This document shows positions 51,585 through 60,348 of a stretch of 64,000 nucleotides of DNA, in pieces. The stretch covers positions 1 through 64,000 of the forward strand of contig JAPOOG010000109.1 in NCBI GenBank assembly GCA_026713545.1. Reading direction: 5' to 3'. Each line of letters opens with the position of its first letter. The stretch's first letter is position 1. Position numbers and translations under genes: made by a program. This DNA comes from Bryobacterales bacterium (lineage in GTDB: Bacteria; Acidobacteriota; Terriglobia; Bryobacterales; UBA6623). Below the pieces are notes generated by a model. That model worked only from the letters and a program-made list of their open reading frames with translations. It searched no databases and was not told the DNA's origin.

Positions 51585-52865
51585 GTGAACCGAGCAATTG
51601 GGCTCACCATTCTAGCAGCCCGTAGTAAAATTCACGCGGTCGGCGTTACGCATCTCCGGACCGATTGCGTAACGCCTAGCCGCTCCAGCAACACTGCGCC
51701 TCGCTCTCTCCGCGCAGCCGATCGGAAGTGGCGCGTAACCGTTCGGGCGACGGACGTTTGCGACCGTCGGCTTTTTCCTTCGCAAGGAGGAGTTCACCCG
51801 GATCACATCCCCCTCTCACCGCGCCGAGCGACCGCATCAGCCCGCCGCGCTTTTTCCTTCGCACCATTGGAGTTTTACCACGGGCTGCTAGCACTGGCCT
51901 TGGGTTGTGCATGGCTGACCGGTAGCGCTTGCGCGCCGGCTTCCGAGTCCGTGATGGAGAGTACCCCTGCGGACGGCATTCCCAAGGTCGAGGCCGCCGC
52001 GAGCATCGCCTTCACCGAGGGGCCGACGGTCTACAAAGACGACAGCATTTTCTTCACCGATACAAGGAGTCACCGCATCATGCGGGCGATGCCCGACGGC
52101 GAGCTCGTTGTCTTCAGGGAGAACAGCAATCGCGCCAACGGCCTCGTTTTCGACGACCAGTGGCGCCTCATCGCCTGCGAAGGCAGCAACGCCCAACTCG
52201 ACAACCCGAGGCTGACCCGAACCAACCTAGAGACCGGCGAGATCGAGGTCATCGCAGAATCCTTCGGGGACAAACGCCTCAGCCAGCCGAACGACGTCAC
52301 ATTCGACAGTCAGGGCCGCTTGTATTTCACAGACCGCCCCCGCAGGGATCCCGCGCCCGACCAGACGAACGTCGATGCCGTCTACCGCATCGACACCGAC
52401 GGTTCGATCCATCAGATCCTCAAAGCGCCCGACATCGACAAGCCGAACGGCCTTGTCATTTCCCCGGACGACAAGACGTTCTATTTGATCGAGGCGCATC
52501 CCGACGCCGACCGCGCCCGGATGATCCGAGCCTATGACCTGCAGCCTGACGGAACGGTCACGAACATGAGGGTCTTTCACGATTTCTATCCTGGCCGCAG
52601 CGGCGACGGAATGACCATCGACAGCGAAGGCAACCTCTACGTTGCCGCCGGCCTGCATCGTCTGCGCAAGACCAGCGAGACCCTCGACACGAAGTGCGGC
52701 GTCCACGTTTTCGCACCGGACGGCGAGCTGATTCAGTTCGTTCCGATCCCTGAGGACATCATTACGAACTGCGCCTTCGGAGGTCCCGACATGAAGGCCC
52801 TCTATGTCACAGCCGGGAAAACGCTGTTCAAGTTCAACACCGAGATCAAGGGCACCCGCCGATAG
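51585..52865 (+). CDS. SMP-30/gluconolactonase-like beta-propeller, signal-peptide region interrupted by a family-2 element
   Basis: The native start is probably GTG 51585: GGAGGA four bases upstream and a TATACT promoter support it; the ORF track start at 51462 has neither. Codons 1-10 read (M)NRAIGLTIL; then come 276 bp of element plus target duplication; then LALGCAWLTGSACAPAS. Removing the 276 bp gives a normal hydrophobic export signal and a protein of about 334 residues. The insertion is an exact multiple of three and has no stop, so 426 residues remain open. The propeller is intact: AAASIAFTEGPTVYKDDSIFFTD, RLSQPNDVTFDSQGRLYFTD, DKPNGLVISPDDKTFYLIE, SGDGMTIDSEGNLYVAAG, with Asn/Asp/Glu metal-site residues of the SGL family. 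Export may fail unless an internal start (for example TTG 51868) is used. Confidence 0.85.
   Translation: MNRAIGLTILAARSKIHAVGVTHLRTDCVTPSRSSNTAPRSLRAADRKWRVTVRATDVCDRRLFPSQGGVHPDHIPLSPRRATASARRAFSFAPLEFYHGLLALALGCAWLTGSACAPASESVMESTPADGIPKVEAAASIAFTEGPTVYKDDSIFFTDTRSHRIMRAMPDGELVVFRENSNRANGLVFDDQWRLIACEGSNAQLDNPRLTRTNLETGEIEVIAESFGDKRLSQPNDVTFDSQGRLYFTDRPRRDPAPDQTNVDAVYRIDTDGSIHQILKAPDIDKPNGLVISPDDKTFYLIEAHPDADRARMIRAYDLQPDGTVTNMRVFHDFYPGRSGDGMTIDSEGNLYVAAGLHRLRKTSETLDTKCGVHVFAPDGELIQFVPIPEDIITNCAFGGPDMKALYVTAGKTLFKFNTEIKGTRR
51612..51891. mobile_element. Family-2 MITE-like element, copy 2, with CTAG duplication
   Basis: CTAG-CAGCCCGTAGTAAAA ... TTTTACCACGGGCTG-CTAG. CTAG at 51612-51615 and 51888-51891 is best read as a 4-bp target duplication; the element itself is 272 bp. 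The interior matches copy 1 in several blocks but has diverged. It encodes no transposase. It is inserted in the signal-peptide coding region of the SMP-30 gene. Confidence 0.85.
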
Positions 52866-52895
52866 CCTGCATGTCTCGCCACGCGGTGATATGAG
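52866..52895 (+). repeat. Family-1 terminus at the SMP-30 stop codon
   Basis: CCTGCATGTCTCGCCACGCG follows the TAG stop directly. Only the left terminus is recognisable; it lies in the 72-bp gap before the aminotransferase gene. Confidence 0.6.
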
Positions 52896-52937
52896 CGGCA
52901 TCCAGCGGAACCATCTCGGCAGGAAACGTAAAAGACC

Positions 52938-54107
52938 ATGAGACTTTCGAGCCGTATGGAAGGCGTCCGCGGCGAGGGCGCATTTGATGTTCTGGTGAAA
53001 GCACGGGCTCTCGAAGCCAAGGGTCACTCCATCATCCACATGGAAATCGGCGAGCCCGACTTCCCGACGCCAGTGAATATTGTCGAGGCCGGACGGCAGG
53101 CGCTTGCCGGCGGCTGGACGAAATACGGTGCTACACAAGGCGATCCCGAGTTACGAGAGGTGATCGCAGAACGGGTTTCGAAAACCCGCGGCATTTCCGT
53201 CAGCGAGCAGAACGTCGTCGTAACGCCTGGCGGCAAGCCCATCCTTTTCTTCCCATTGCTGGCGTTACTCGAACCCGGTGACGAGGTACTCTATCCGAAC
53301 CCAAGCTTCCCCATCTACGAGTCCGTCATTCGTTACTGCGGAGCGGCACCCCTGCCGCTGCCACTGGTTGAAGAACGTGGGTTCTCGCTCGACCTCGACA
53401 TGCTGCGCGCGAAGCTGTCTACCCGCACCAAGGTTCTGATGATCAACTCGCCTCAGAACCCGACAGGCGGCGTCATCCCCGAAGAGGACATCCGAGCTAT
53501 CGCCGAATTGGTCCGCGACCGCGACCTCATGGTCCTCTCCGACGAGGTCTACAGCAACATCTACTTCAACCGCAAGCCATTCTCGATCGCGTCGCTACCG
53601 GGGATGGCCGAGAAGACGATCATCCTTGACGGCTTCTCCAAGACGTACTCCATGACCGGTTGGCGCATGGGTTATGGAGTCATGCCGAAATGGCTCGTGG
53701 ATGGGGTCTGCCTGATGATGGTCAACTGCGTATCACACACGGCCAGCTTTTCGCAGCGGGCAGGCATCGAAGCCCTCACGGGTCCACAAGAAGCCGTAGC
53801 CGAGATGGTTGCGGAATTCAAGCGACGGCGCGAGGTGATCGTCGAGGGCTTTAACCGCATCCCCGGCTTTTCGTGCACTATGCCCGGGGGGGCATTCTAC
53901 GCTTTCCCGAACGTCAAGAAGACGGGAATTCCTTCCGATGATCTGGCCGACCGCATCCTCAACGAGGCCGGAGTGGCATGCCTGACGGGGACGAGCTTCG
54001 GCTCGTTCGGCGAGGGCTACCTGCGCTTCAGCTACGCGACCGCGCTGGACCAGATCCACGAAGCTCTCGACCGCATCGACAGAATGATGCGCGGCATCTT
54101 GGGTTAA
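52938..54107 (+). CDS. Class I aminotransferase (aspartate aminotransferase-like)
   Basis: 389 residues. PLP fold-type I: MEIGEPDFPTPVNIVEAG, WTKYGATQGDPELREVIA, VVTPGGKPILFFPLLALLEPGD, LMINSPQNPTGGV, LSDEVYSNIYF, PLP-lysine in LDGFSKTYSMTGWRMGYGV, and the carboxylate Arg in GYLRFSYAT. The pattern is that of subgroup I-gamma aspartate/aromatic aminotransferases. The substrate cannot be decided from sequence alone. The stop codon TAA is the first part of the family-1 terminus TTAACCTGCC. Confidence 0.9.
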   Translation: MRLSSRMEGVRGEGAFDVLVKARALEAKGHSIIHMEIGEPDFPTPVNIVEAGRQALAGGWTKYGATQGDPELREVIAERVSKTRGISVSEQNVVVTPGGKPILFFPLLALLEPGDEVLYPNPSFPIYESVIRYCGAAPLPLPLVEERGFSLDLDMLRAKLSTRTKVLMINSPQNPTGGVIPEEDIRAIAELVRDRDLMVLSDEVYSNIYFNRKPFSIASLPGMAEKTIILDGFSKTYSMTGWRMGYGVMPKWLVDGVCLMMVNCVSHTASFSQRAGIEALTGPQEAVAEMVAEFKRRREVIVEGFNRIPGFSCTMPGGAFYAFPNVKKTGIPSDDLADRILNEAGVACLTGTSFGSFGEGYLRFSYATALDQIHEALDRIDRMMRGILG

Positions 54108-54298
54108 CCTGCCTTTCTCACTACCCGACGGCCGAAGCACGCGATACGACCGCCATGACTTCGCTTTTCCTTCGCAACGCTTGCTTGCCGTGCTCGACGT
54201 ACTGTCGAGTACGCCTGCGCGCGCCAAGCGGCGCGCGCCTCGTCCTGACGGCCCTCTCGCGCACTTCTCCTCGCCACGTGGTGAGAAATGCAGGTCAG
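54104..54298 (-). repeat. Family-1 palindromic element, full copy with core type A, reversed
   Basis: 195 bp from TTAACCTGCCTTTCTCACTA to GAGAAATGCAGGTCAG, orientation opposite to 12655-12846. The centre has CGACGTACTGTCGAGTACGC. One end overlaps the aminotransferase stop codon and the other ends 8 bp before the stop codon of the convergent transporter gene, so the element fills the whole convergent gap. Confidence 0.87.
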
Positions 54299-54306
54299 GC
54301 CGCATT

Positions 54307-55221
54307 CTATCCCGCCTCGATGACGGCCTTACGTCCCGCGCGTGTCGCTACTGCGATGCCGCCGGTGACCGTCAGAGCGCCGATGATCAGCCTGACCGTG
54401 AGTGCTTCCTCGAAAAGCCAACCGCTCAACAATATGCCGAAGATCGGCACCGTGAACGAGAAGACGGACAACGACCCCGGACTATGCTTCTGCAGCAGTA
54501 CCGCCCAAGCCATAAAGGTCAGGCCGGAAACGACAGCCCCCTGGTAGATCGTGCCAGCGGCAGCCTGCCAGGTCACTGGCCCCCGAATGCCCTGACCCGC
54601 GATCCAAGCGGCCAAAGCGAAACCGGGCAGCGATAGAACCATTTGCCAGAAGACCAGTTTGGTGGGCTCGATTCTCTGTACTAGCCGTTGCGTATAGACA
54701 AGCCTCGCTGCGACCAGGATTCCAGAGACCAGAACAGCGAAGTTGCCCGCTAACGGGTTCCTCGCGAGAGCCGTGTCGGGGCGGCCTAACGAGACGACGA
54801 CGACACCGATGAAGGCGCCGGCAAGACCGAGCACCCGCGCTGGCGACAGCCGATCTTCAGGCACGACAAAGTGAGCGATGAGGTTCGCAAAGATCGGGTT
54901 CGAGTTGATGAGAATGACGGCATAGGCGGGGGATGTATAGTCGGCACCGATATGCAAGATGCCGATCTGCACGAGGAACAGGAGAGTGAGTTGCGCCAGG
55001 GGGCGGCGCTCATCCGTTCGGATTTTGAGATCCGCGCCGCGCACTGCCGCCCACAGACCCACGGCCAGCGCCCCGACTATCATGCGAAGAAAAGCGGTGG
55101 GGAAAGGGGGAAAGCCGGTGAGACCAAACTTGAGAGCAACCTGGTTTCCGCCCCGGAAGAAGCATACGCCCAAGGCAATCAGAGCGGTCGTCCAGCCGAT
55201 CGGCTGCAGTCGAGAAGCCAC
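54307..55221 (-). CDS. EamA/DMT-family transporter, paralogue 1
   Basis: 304 residues with about ten membrane segments in two EamA repeats: the first from LIALGVCFFRGGNQVALKFGL to VLGLAGAFIGVVVVSLGRP, the second from FAVLVSGILVAARLVYTQRLV to RLIIGALTVTGGIAVATRA. DMT proteins export or import amino acids and other metabolites; the substrate is unknown. It is the last of three related transporter genes in a row. Confidence 0.9.
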   Translation of the reverse strand: MASRLQPIGWTTALIALGVCFFRGGNQVALKFGLTGFPPFPTAFLRMIVGALAVGLWAAVRGADLKIRTDERRPLAQLTLLFLVQIGILHIGADYTSPAYAVILINSNPIFANLIAHFVVPEDRLSPARVLGLAGAFIGVVVVSLGRPDTALARNPLAGNFAVLVSGILVAARLVYTQRLVQRIEPTKLVFWQMVLSLPGFALAAWIAGQGIRGPVTWQAAAGTIYQGAVVSGLTFMAWAVLLQKHSPGSLSVFSFTVPIFGILLSGWLFEEALTVRLIIGALTVTGGIAVATRAGRKAVIEAG

Positions 55222-55297
55222 AGGCAGCCCAGCTTAGCAGGATCCCTCCGCAGGCCGGAATCCGGTCGGCTTGGCCGCCGACAGAACGGAACCGATT

Positions 55298-56329
55298 CTA
55301 TGCGGCGCGTTTGACCGGTTCGGTCTGCTCGGTTCTGATCGGCTCGACTGTCTTGCGGGGTTGATGCCGGGCGACGATGATAATGCCCGTAACGACGCCG
55401 GCGGCGCCCACGATGAACGATGCCGGCAGACTCTCGGAAAAGATGAAAGTACTGAAAAGCACGCCGAACAAGGGTGCCGGGAAGGCGAAAACCGAAATCA
55501 CGCCCGGCGGATAGTCACGCAGGAGCCGCGTCCACATGATGAAACAGAAGCCCGCCACGATCACGCCCTGATAGATGATTGCGGCAACCGGCAACCACGT
55601 CAGCGGAGCAATCGTCACCGGCTCGAAGAGCAGCGCTGTTGTGAGAAAGAACGGCTCGGCGATGACCAACGTCCAAAATATGGCGCGGGTTGCGTCAACC
55701 CGCTGGACAACTCTCTTGGTTGCGACCGTGCGGGCCGCGACAAAGAATGCCGATACGGTGCAGATGATATTGCCCCAATAGGGATGCGGGGCCAAGTGGG
55801 CAGCAGGCTTGCCGAGAAAGATGCAACAGATGCCAGCGAACGCAACGGTCAAACCCACAACGCGCATCCTGGAAACATGATCGCCCGGCACGAAGTAGTG
55901 CGCCAGCAGATTGGTAAAGATGGGGTGCGCACTGATGAGCATCACGGCGTAAGCGGCCGAAGTCAGGTTCACGCCGTGGTTCAACAGCGAGATCTGGATA
56001 TAGCAGAACAGTCCGAGCGCCAGCAGCGGACCCCACTCTTCGCGATCGGGCCAAAGGCGGATTCTTTCGCCGCGCGCCCACAGACCGATGATGACCGCTC
56101 CAATGCCCATTCGCCAGCAGGCCCCCCAGAACGGTGCGAAGACTGACAGACCCACTTTCAGCGCTACGATGTTGGCGCCCCAGAAGAAAGAAATGCAGAG
56201 AGCCACCAGCGCGACCGCCACACCTACGGACTTGTTGCGGGGAGGAGCGCCGTCGCCCATTTCGAGCGGCGGCGACGGGGTGACCGCGGGGATAGCGCGC
56301 GCTTGCCATCCTTTGAGAAGGGCCCTCAT
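55298..56329 (-). CDS. EamA/DMT-family transporter, paralogue 2
   Basis: 343 residues; the start overlaps the upstream paralogue's stop by ATGA, supporting the long N-terminus (an internal ATG at residue 24 is the alternative). Two EamA repeats with the same landmarks as its neighbours: FFWGANIVALKVGLSVFAPFWGA, SAHPIFTNLLAHYFVPGD, VVGLTVAFAGICCIFLGKP, FFVAARTVATKRVVQ. It lies 76 bp before paralogue 1. Confidence 0.9.
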   Translation of the reverse strand: MRALLKGWQARAIPAVTPSPPLEMGDGAPPRNKSVGVAVALVALCISFFWGANIVALKVGLSVFAPFWGACWRMGIGAVIIGLWARGERIRLWPDREEWGPLLALGLFCYIQISLLNHGVNLTSAAYAVMLISAHPIFTNLLAHYFVPGDHVSRMRVVGLTVAFAGICCIFLGKPAAHLAPHPYWGNIICTVSAFFVAARTVATKRVVQRVDATRAIFWTLVIAEPFFLTTALLFEPVTIAPLTWLPVAAIIYQGVIVAGFCFIMWTRLLRDYPPGVISVFAFPAPLFGVLFSTFIFSESLPASFIVGAAGVVTGIIIVARHQPRKTVEPIRTEQTEPVKRAA

Positions 56330-57264
56330 TGCACAGGCTCCTTGACGGAAACGGGCACCCGCTCTGCGGCTCGCTTGCCGGTGGCGATCAGGATGCCCGC
56401 CGTAACGGCAAAGACCCCGAAGATCAGCCTCGCGGTGATCGCCTCATCGTAGATCAGGCCGCTCAATAGGACACCGAAAATGGGCGTGCTGAATGCGAAC
56501 ATCGAGAGAGCGCCAGGACTGATGGTCTTCAGCAGCGTCGTCCAAACCATGAAGCAGAAACCCGCAATGACAACCCCTTGAAAGAGGATGGCCCAAATGG
56601 CTTCAGCACTGACTGGCAGCAGGAAGGGTTTCTCGAGGCTCAAAGCGGCGACGAGAAACACCGGAAGGGAAAAGATCATCATCCACAGGATGGGCCGAAC
56701 AGGATCAATCGTCTGAACCAGTCGCTGCGTGTAGACAGTGCGTGCGCCGAGCAGGAAGCCAGAGAAAGTGACCATCAAATTACCGAGGATGGGCCTCGCG
56801 CCCAGAGAGAAATCCGGCCTGCCCAGGAAAACGACGCAAATCCCGCCAAACGCCAGCGCGAGGCCGAGCACGCGACTCCACGACAAACGGTCCTCGGGCA
56901 CGAAGAAGTGCCCGACGAAGTTGGCAAAGACCGGGTGGGAGTTCAGCAACACCACGGCATAGGCCGGTGAGGTCCAATGCACGCCGAAGTTCAGCGCAGA
57001 AATCTGTACGATAAACAAGAATCCCAACCCAGCCAGCAGCCGCCGTTCGCCCCGAGTCGGTGCGAGCGGGATTCTTTGGCTCCAACCCCACAACGCGACC
57101 ACTACGATCCCCGCCAGCATCCGCCAAAAGGCGCTCCAGAAGGGCGCAAAGGTCTGCAAACCGATCTTCAGGGCAACCACATTGCCACCCCAAAGGATGC
57201 AGGTCGTCAGCGCCGCGAGAGCACCACCGAGAGTGAGGTGGTTGATTGTTTCCGTTCGTGACAT
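56326..57264 (-). CDS. EamA/DMT-family transporter, paralogue 3
   Basis: 312 residues, two EamA repeats: TTCILWGGNVVALKIGLQTFAPFWSA, NSHPVFANFVGHFFVPEDRLS, VLGLALAFGGICVVFLGRP, FLLGARTVYTQRLVQTID. It is closest to paralogue 2 in the F-A-P-F-W-x-A and VFLG regions, so the trio probably arose by successive tandem duplication. It follows the large dehydrogenase gene by 50 bp. Confidence 0.9.
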   Translation of the reverse strand: MSRTETINHLTLGGALAALTTCILWGGNVVALKIGLQTFAPFWSAFWRMLAGIVVVALWGWSQRIPLAPTRGERRLLAGLGFLFIVQISALNFGVHWTSPAYAVVLLNSHPVFANFVGHFFVPEDRLSWSRVLGLALAFGGICVVFLGRPDFSLGARPILGNLMVTFSGFLLGARTVYTQRLVQTIDPVRPILWMMIFSLPVFLVAALSLEKPFLLPVSAEAIWAILFQGVVIAGFCFMVWTTLLKTISPGALSMFAFSTPIFGVLLSGLIYDEAITARLIFGVFAVTAGILIATGKRAAERVPVSVKEPVQ

Positions 57265-57314
57265 GCAATGGGAGCGGCCGGCCCAGCAGACCTCCGCCCA
57301 GGAGGCGACATCTG

Positions 57315-60233
57315 CTAATCCGCGACTGCTCTCCGTAGAATCTCGGCCACGTGGCGCGGCCGGCGCGTCGTGAAGTGACTGATCTGTTGGCGGCAGGAAA
57401 CACCGCTGACGGCGATCTCGGTGTCGAGAGACGCCGCCTCCACCGCGGGCAGCAACCTTTGGCGGCCGATGGTTTCAGAAATCTCGTAGTGCTCCTTCTC
57501 AAACCCAAAGGACCCGGCCATGCCGCAACAGCCGGAATTGACCTCTTTGACGTCCAGACCCGGCACGAGACGGAGCGCGTCCAGGCTGGAGGCGTTGCCG
57601 ATGTGAGCCTTCTGATGGCAATGGCCGTGAAAGAGAACCTGTCCGGAATCGTCTTTGAACCGAAGCATTAGTTGATTCGACCGATGCAAGCGAAGCAGGA
57701 ACTCGTCGAGCATCCAGGCGTTCTCGGCCACCTTCTCGACACGCTCGTCGGAAACCAAGTCGAAGTAGTCGTCTCTCAGCGTGAGCAGGCAGCTCGGTTC
57801 GCAGCCGACAACCGGGATATCCTGCTCGGCGTACGGCATCAATGTACGCACGTTGTGTCTGGCGGCATCGCGGGCGTCTTCGATAAATCCTTTGGAGATC
57901 ATGGGGCGGCCACAGCACTTCTTGTCCGCCAGGATGACTTCGTATCCGGCCTTCTCCAGCACTTCCGTTGCGGCGCGCCCGACTTGAGGGTAGTTGTAGT
58001 TCATGAAGCAGTCATGGAAGAGCACGATCTTCGGCCTACCCCTGGTGGACGTCCCGCCGCTGCGACGGCGGTGCCACTTCACGAAGGTCGGGGAAGCGAA
58101 CGGCGGCATCTTGCGCCGCCGGTCGATTCCGACGAACGCGTGAAGCATCCACTTCACCGGCGCGAGACCCATGGTGAAGTTCGCGAGCGACGGAAAGCGG
58201 CTGCCCCACTTGTTCAGCGTCTCGACACCGGCGAACATTCGAGCGCGCAGAGGCGTGCCGTTTTGGGCGTAATAGTGCGCCAGGAACTCATACTTGATCT
58301 TCGCCATGTCGACGTTCGTCGGACATTCGCGTTTACAGCCCTTGCACTCGAGACAAAGATCCAGCACATCGTACATACGCTTCGAGGTCAGCTCGGCAGC
58401 CGGCAGCCGCCCCGATAGCGCCGCACGAAGCGCGTTGGCACGACCGCGCGTCGAGTGCTCCTCGTCGAGCGTCGCATGATACGACGGACACATCGTTCCT
58501 ACGTCACGCTTGCGGCAGACACCCATGCCGTTGCAATTCTCGATCGCCCGCGCAAAGCCGCCCTCGCGTTCGAAGTTGAGCTTGGTGTCGATCTGAATCG
58601 CTTGGTAGTCCTCACCCCAGCGCAAGCTTTCGGTCGGCTCTGGCGCGTCGACGACTTTGCCGGGGTTCATGATGTTCTCCGGATCGAAGAGGGCCTTCAC
58701 CCTCTTGAAAGCGCCGTATATCTCGGTGCCAAAGAGGTGCTTGTTGTATTTTCCGCGCGCGATGCCGTCGCCGTGCTCGCCGCTCATCGAGCCACCGTAC
58801 TCGCCGACAAGGACCGACACCTCGTCGAGGATACTGCTCATCTTTTCAACTTCAGACGCTTTCTTGAGGTTGATCATGGGGCGCACGTGCAAGCAGCCCA
58901 CCGATGCATGTCCGTAATAGCCACCGTGGGCGTCGTGGGTCTCGAGGATCTCCTGGAAGCCTCGCAGGAACGCCGGCATCTTCGCGATCGGCACTGCGGG
59001 ATCTTCCACGAACGCGATCGGCTTCTTGTCACCCGACACGCTCATCAAAAGTCCCAAGGCCATCTTGCGCGTGTTCCAGATGTTGGCCTGCTGCACCGGA
59101 TCGGCAACCGGCAGGTAGCTGAAACCGATCCGCTTCTTTTCGAGGTGTACTTTGAGCCTGTCCAGCTTCGATGCAACTTCCGGCTCGGAGACGCCGTAGA
59201 ATTCGACGACCATCAGCGCGTTCGCCGCGCGGTCGACGTAGCCCATCTGCTCGGCAAATTCAGGCTTCGCGAAAGCCTGCTTGAGGTTGAAGTCGTCCAT
59301 CAGTTCAGCGGCGGCAGGTTCGAATTGCAGGATCTCCTCCACCGACTCCACTGCTTCGAGCAATGACCTGAAGTGCACGAGCAGAAGGGCCTTCCTCTTC
59401 GGCAAAGGAACGATACGGATCTTCGCCTCGCTGATGACCGCCAGCGTACCCTCGCTACCCACCAGCAGGCGAGCCAGGTTAAAAGGTCCGGGCAGGCTCG
59501 AGTAGCCCGCGCCGAAGTGGCCGTTGTTCTTGACCAGCTCGTCAAGGTTATAGCCGCTGACGCGCCGGATGAGCTTCGGGAACCGCGCCAAGATCTCGTC
59601 TCGGTAGATTTCGCCGATGCCGAGCGCCTCGCGGTAGAGACGGTTCTCCAGGCTTTCGCCACGTCGCAAGCTGTCAAGACAACCCTCGTTTACAGGCCCG
59701 AACACTGCTTCCGAACCGTCCGACAGCACAGTCTTCACTTCCATGACGTGGTCGATCATCTTGCCGTGGACAATCGAGTGCGATCCGGCGGAGTTGTTGC
59801 CCAGCATGCCGCCGAGAGTCGCCCGGCTGCTGCTGGAAGTATCCGGCCCCAGACCGAACCCGTGAGGCCGCAGGTAGTCGTTCAGATGGTCTTGTATGAC
59901 CCCCGGCTGAACACGCACCCACTGCTCTTCGGTGTTCAGCTCGATGACACTGTGCATGTACTTGGCGAAGTCGATGTGAACAGCGTTTCCGACGGTTTGG
60001 CCCGAAAGGCTTGTGGCTCCGCCGCGCGGCAGGATCGGGACCTTGTGGCGCGCGGCGACCCGGCCGATCGCTGCTACGTCTTGCTTATGCCTGGGGATCA
60101 CAACACCGATCGGCTCAATCTGCCAGACACTGGCATCGGTGCTGTAGAGGATCTTCGAGTACTTGTCGAAGCGGACCTCGCCCTCGATTTCCTTGCGGAA
60201 CTGGTCGGCGAGATCGGTGGGGTATTGCTTCAT
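57315..60233 (-). CDS. FAD/Fe-S dehydrogenase, YdiJ-type (D-2-hydroxyacid dehydrogenase)
   Basis: 972 residues, a fusion. The N-terminal FAD-binding PCMH domain (IPRHKQDVAAIGRVAARHKVPILPRGGATSLSGQT) and FAD-oxidase C-terminal domain (to about 560; GGYYGHASVGCLHVRP, GGSMSGEHGDGIARG) resemble GlcD/Dld. Fe-S signatures follow (NCNGMGVCRKRDVGTMCPSY; CLECKGCKRECPTNVD), then two CCG heterodisulfide-reductase-like modules (LADKKCCGRPMISKG; VNSGCCGMAGSFGFE). E. coli YdiJ, of the same layout, oxidises D-2-hydroxyglutarate; D-lactate dehydrogenases also share it. Cytoplasmic or membrane-associated, passing electrons to quinones. Confidence 0.92.
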   Translation of the reverse strand: MKQYPTDLADQFRKEIEGEVRFDKYSKILYSTDASVWQIEPIGVVIPRHKQDVAAIGRVAARHKVPILPRGGATSLSGQTVGNAVHIDFAKYMHSVIELNTEEQWVRVQPGVIQDHLNDYLRPHGFGLGPDTSSSSRATLGGMLGNNSAGSHSIVHGKMIDHVMEVKTVLSDGSEAVFGPVNEGCLDSLRRGESLENRLYREALGIGEIYRDEILARFPKLIRRVSGYNLDELVKNNGHFGAGYSSLPGPFNLARLLVGSEGTLAVISEAKIRIVPLPKRKALLLVHFRSLLEAVESVEEILQFEPAAAELMDDFNLKQAFAKPEFAEQMGYVDRAANALMVVEFYGVSEPEVASKLDRLKVHLEKKRIGFSYLPVADPVQQANIWNTRKMALGLLMSVSGDKKPIAFVEDPAVPIAKMPAFLRGFQEILETHDAHGGYYGHASVGCLHVRPMINLKKASEVEKMSSILDEVSVLVGEYGGSMSGEHGDGIARGKYNKHLFGTEIYGAFKRVKALFDPENIMNPGKVVDAPEPTESLRWGEDYQAIQIDTKLNFEREGGFARAIENCNGMGVCRKRDVGTMCPSYHATLDEEHSTRGRANALRAALSGRLPAAELTSKRMYDVLDLCLECKGCKRECPTNVDMAKIKYEFLAHYYAQNGTPLRARMFAGVETLNKWGSRFPSLANFTMGLAPVKWMLHAFVGIDRRRKMPPFASPTFVKWHRRRSGGTSTRGRPKIVLFHDCFMNYNYPQVGRAATEVLEKAGYEVILADKKCCGRPMISKGFIEDARDAARHNVRTLMPYAEQDIPVVGCEPSCLLTLRDDYFDLVSDERVEKVAENAWMLDEFLLRLHRSNQLMLRFKDDSGQVLFHGHCHQKAHIGNASSLDALRLVPGLDVKEVNSGCCGMAGSFGFEKEHYEISETIGRQRLLPAVEAASLDTEIAVSGVSCRQQISHFTTRRPRHVAEILRRAVAD

Positions 60234-60348
60234 GACTGGCGGAACTTGCCGGCTCGGAAGCCGAAAAGAGAAACCGGCCTTCTCCGGAGCTCCAACCTGC
60301 TTGTAGACTCACGAGCCCCGGAATCACTGAACCGCTCCGCGGGTGGGG

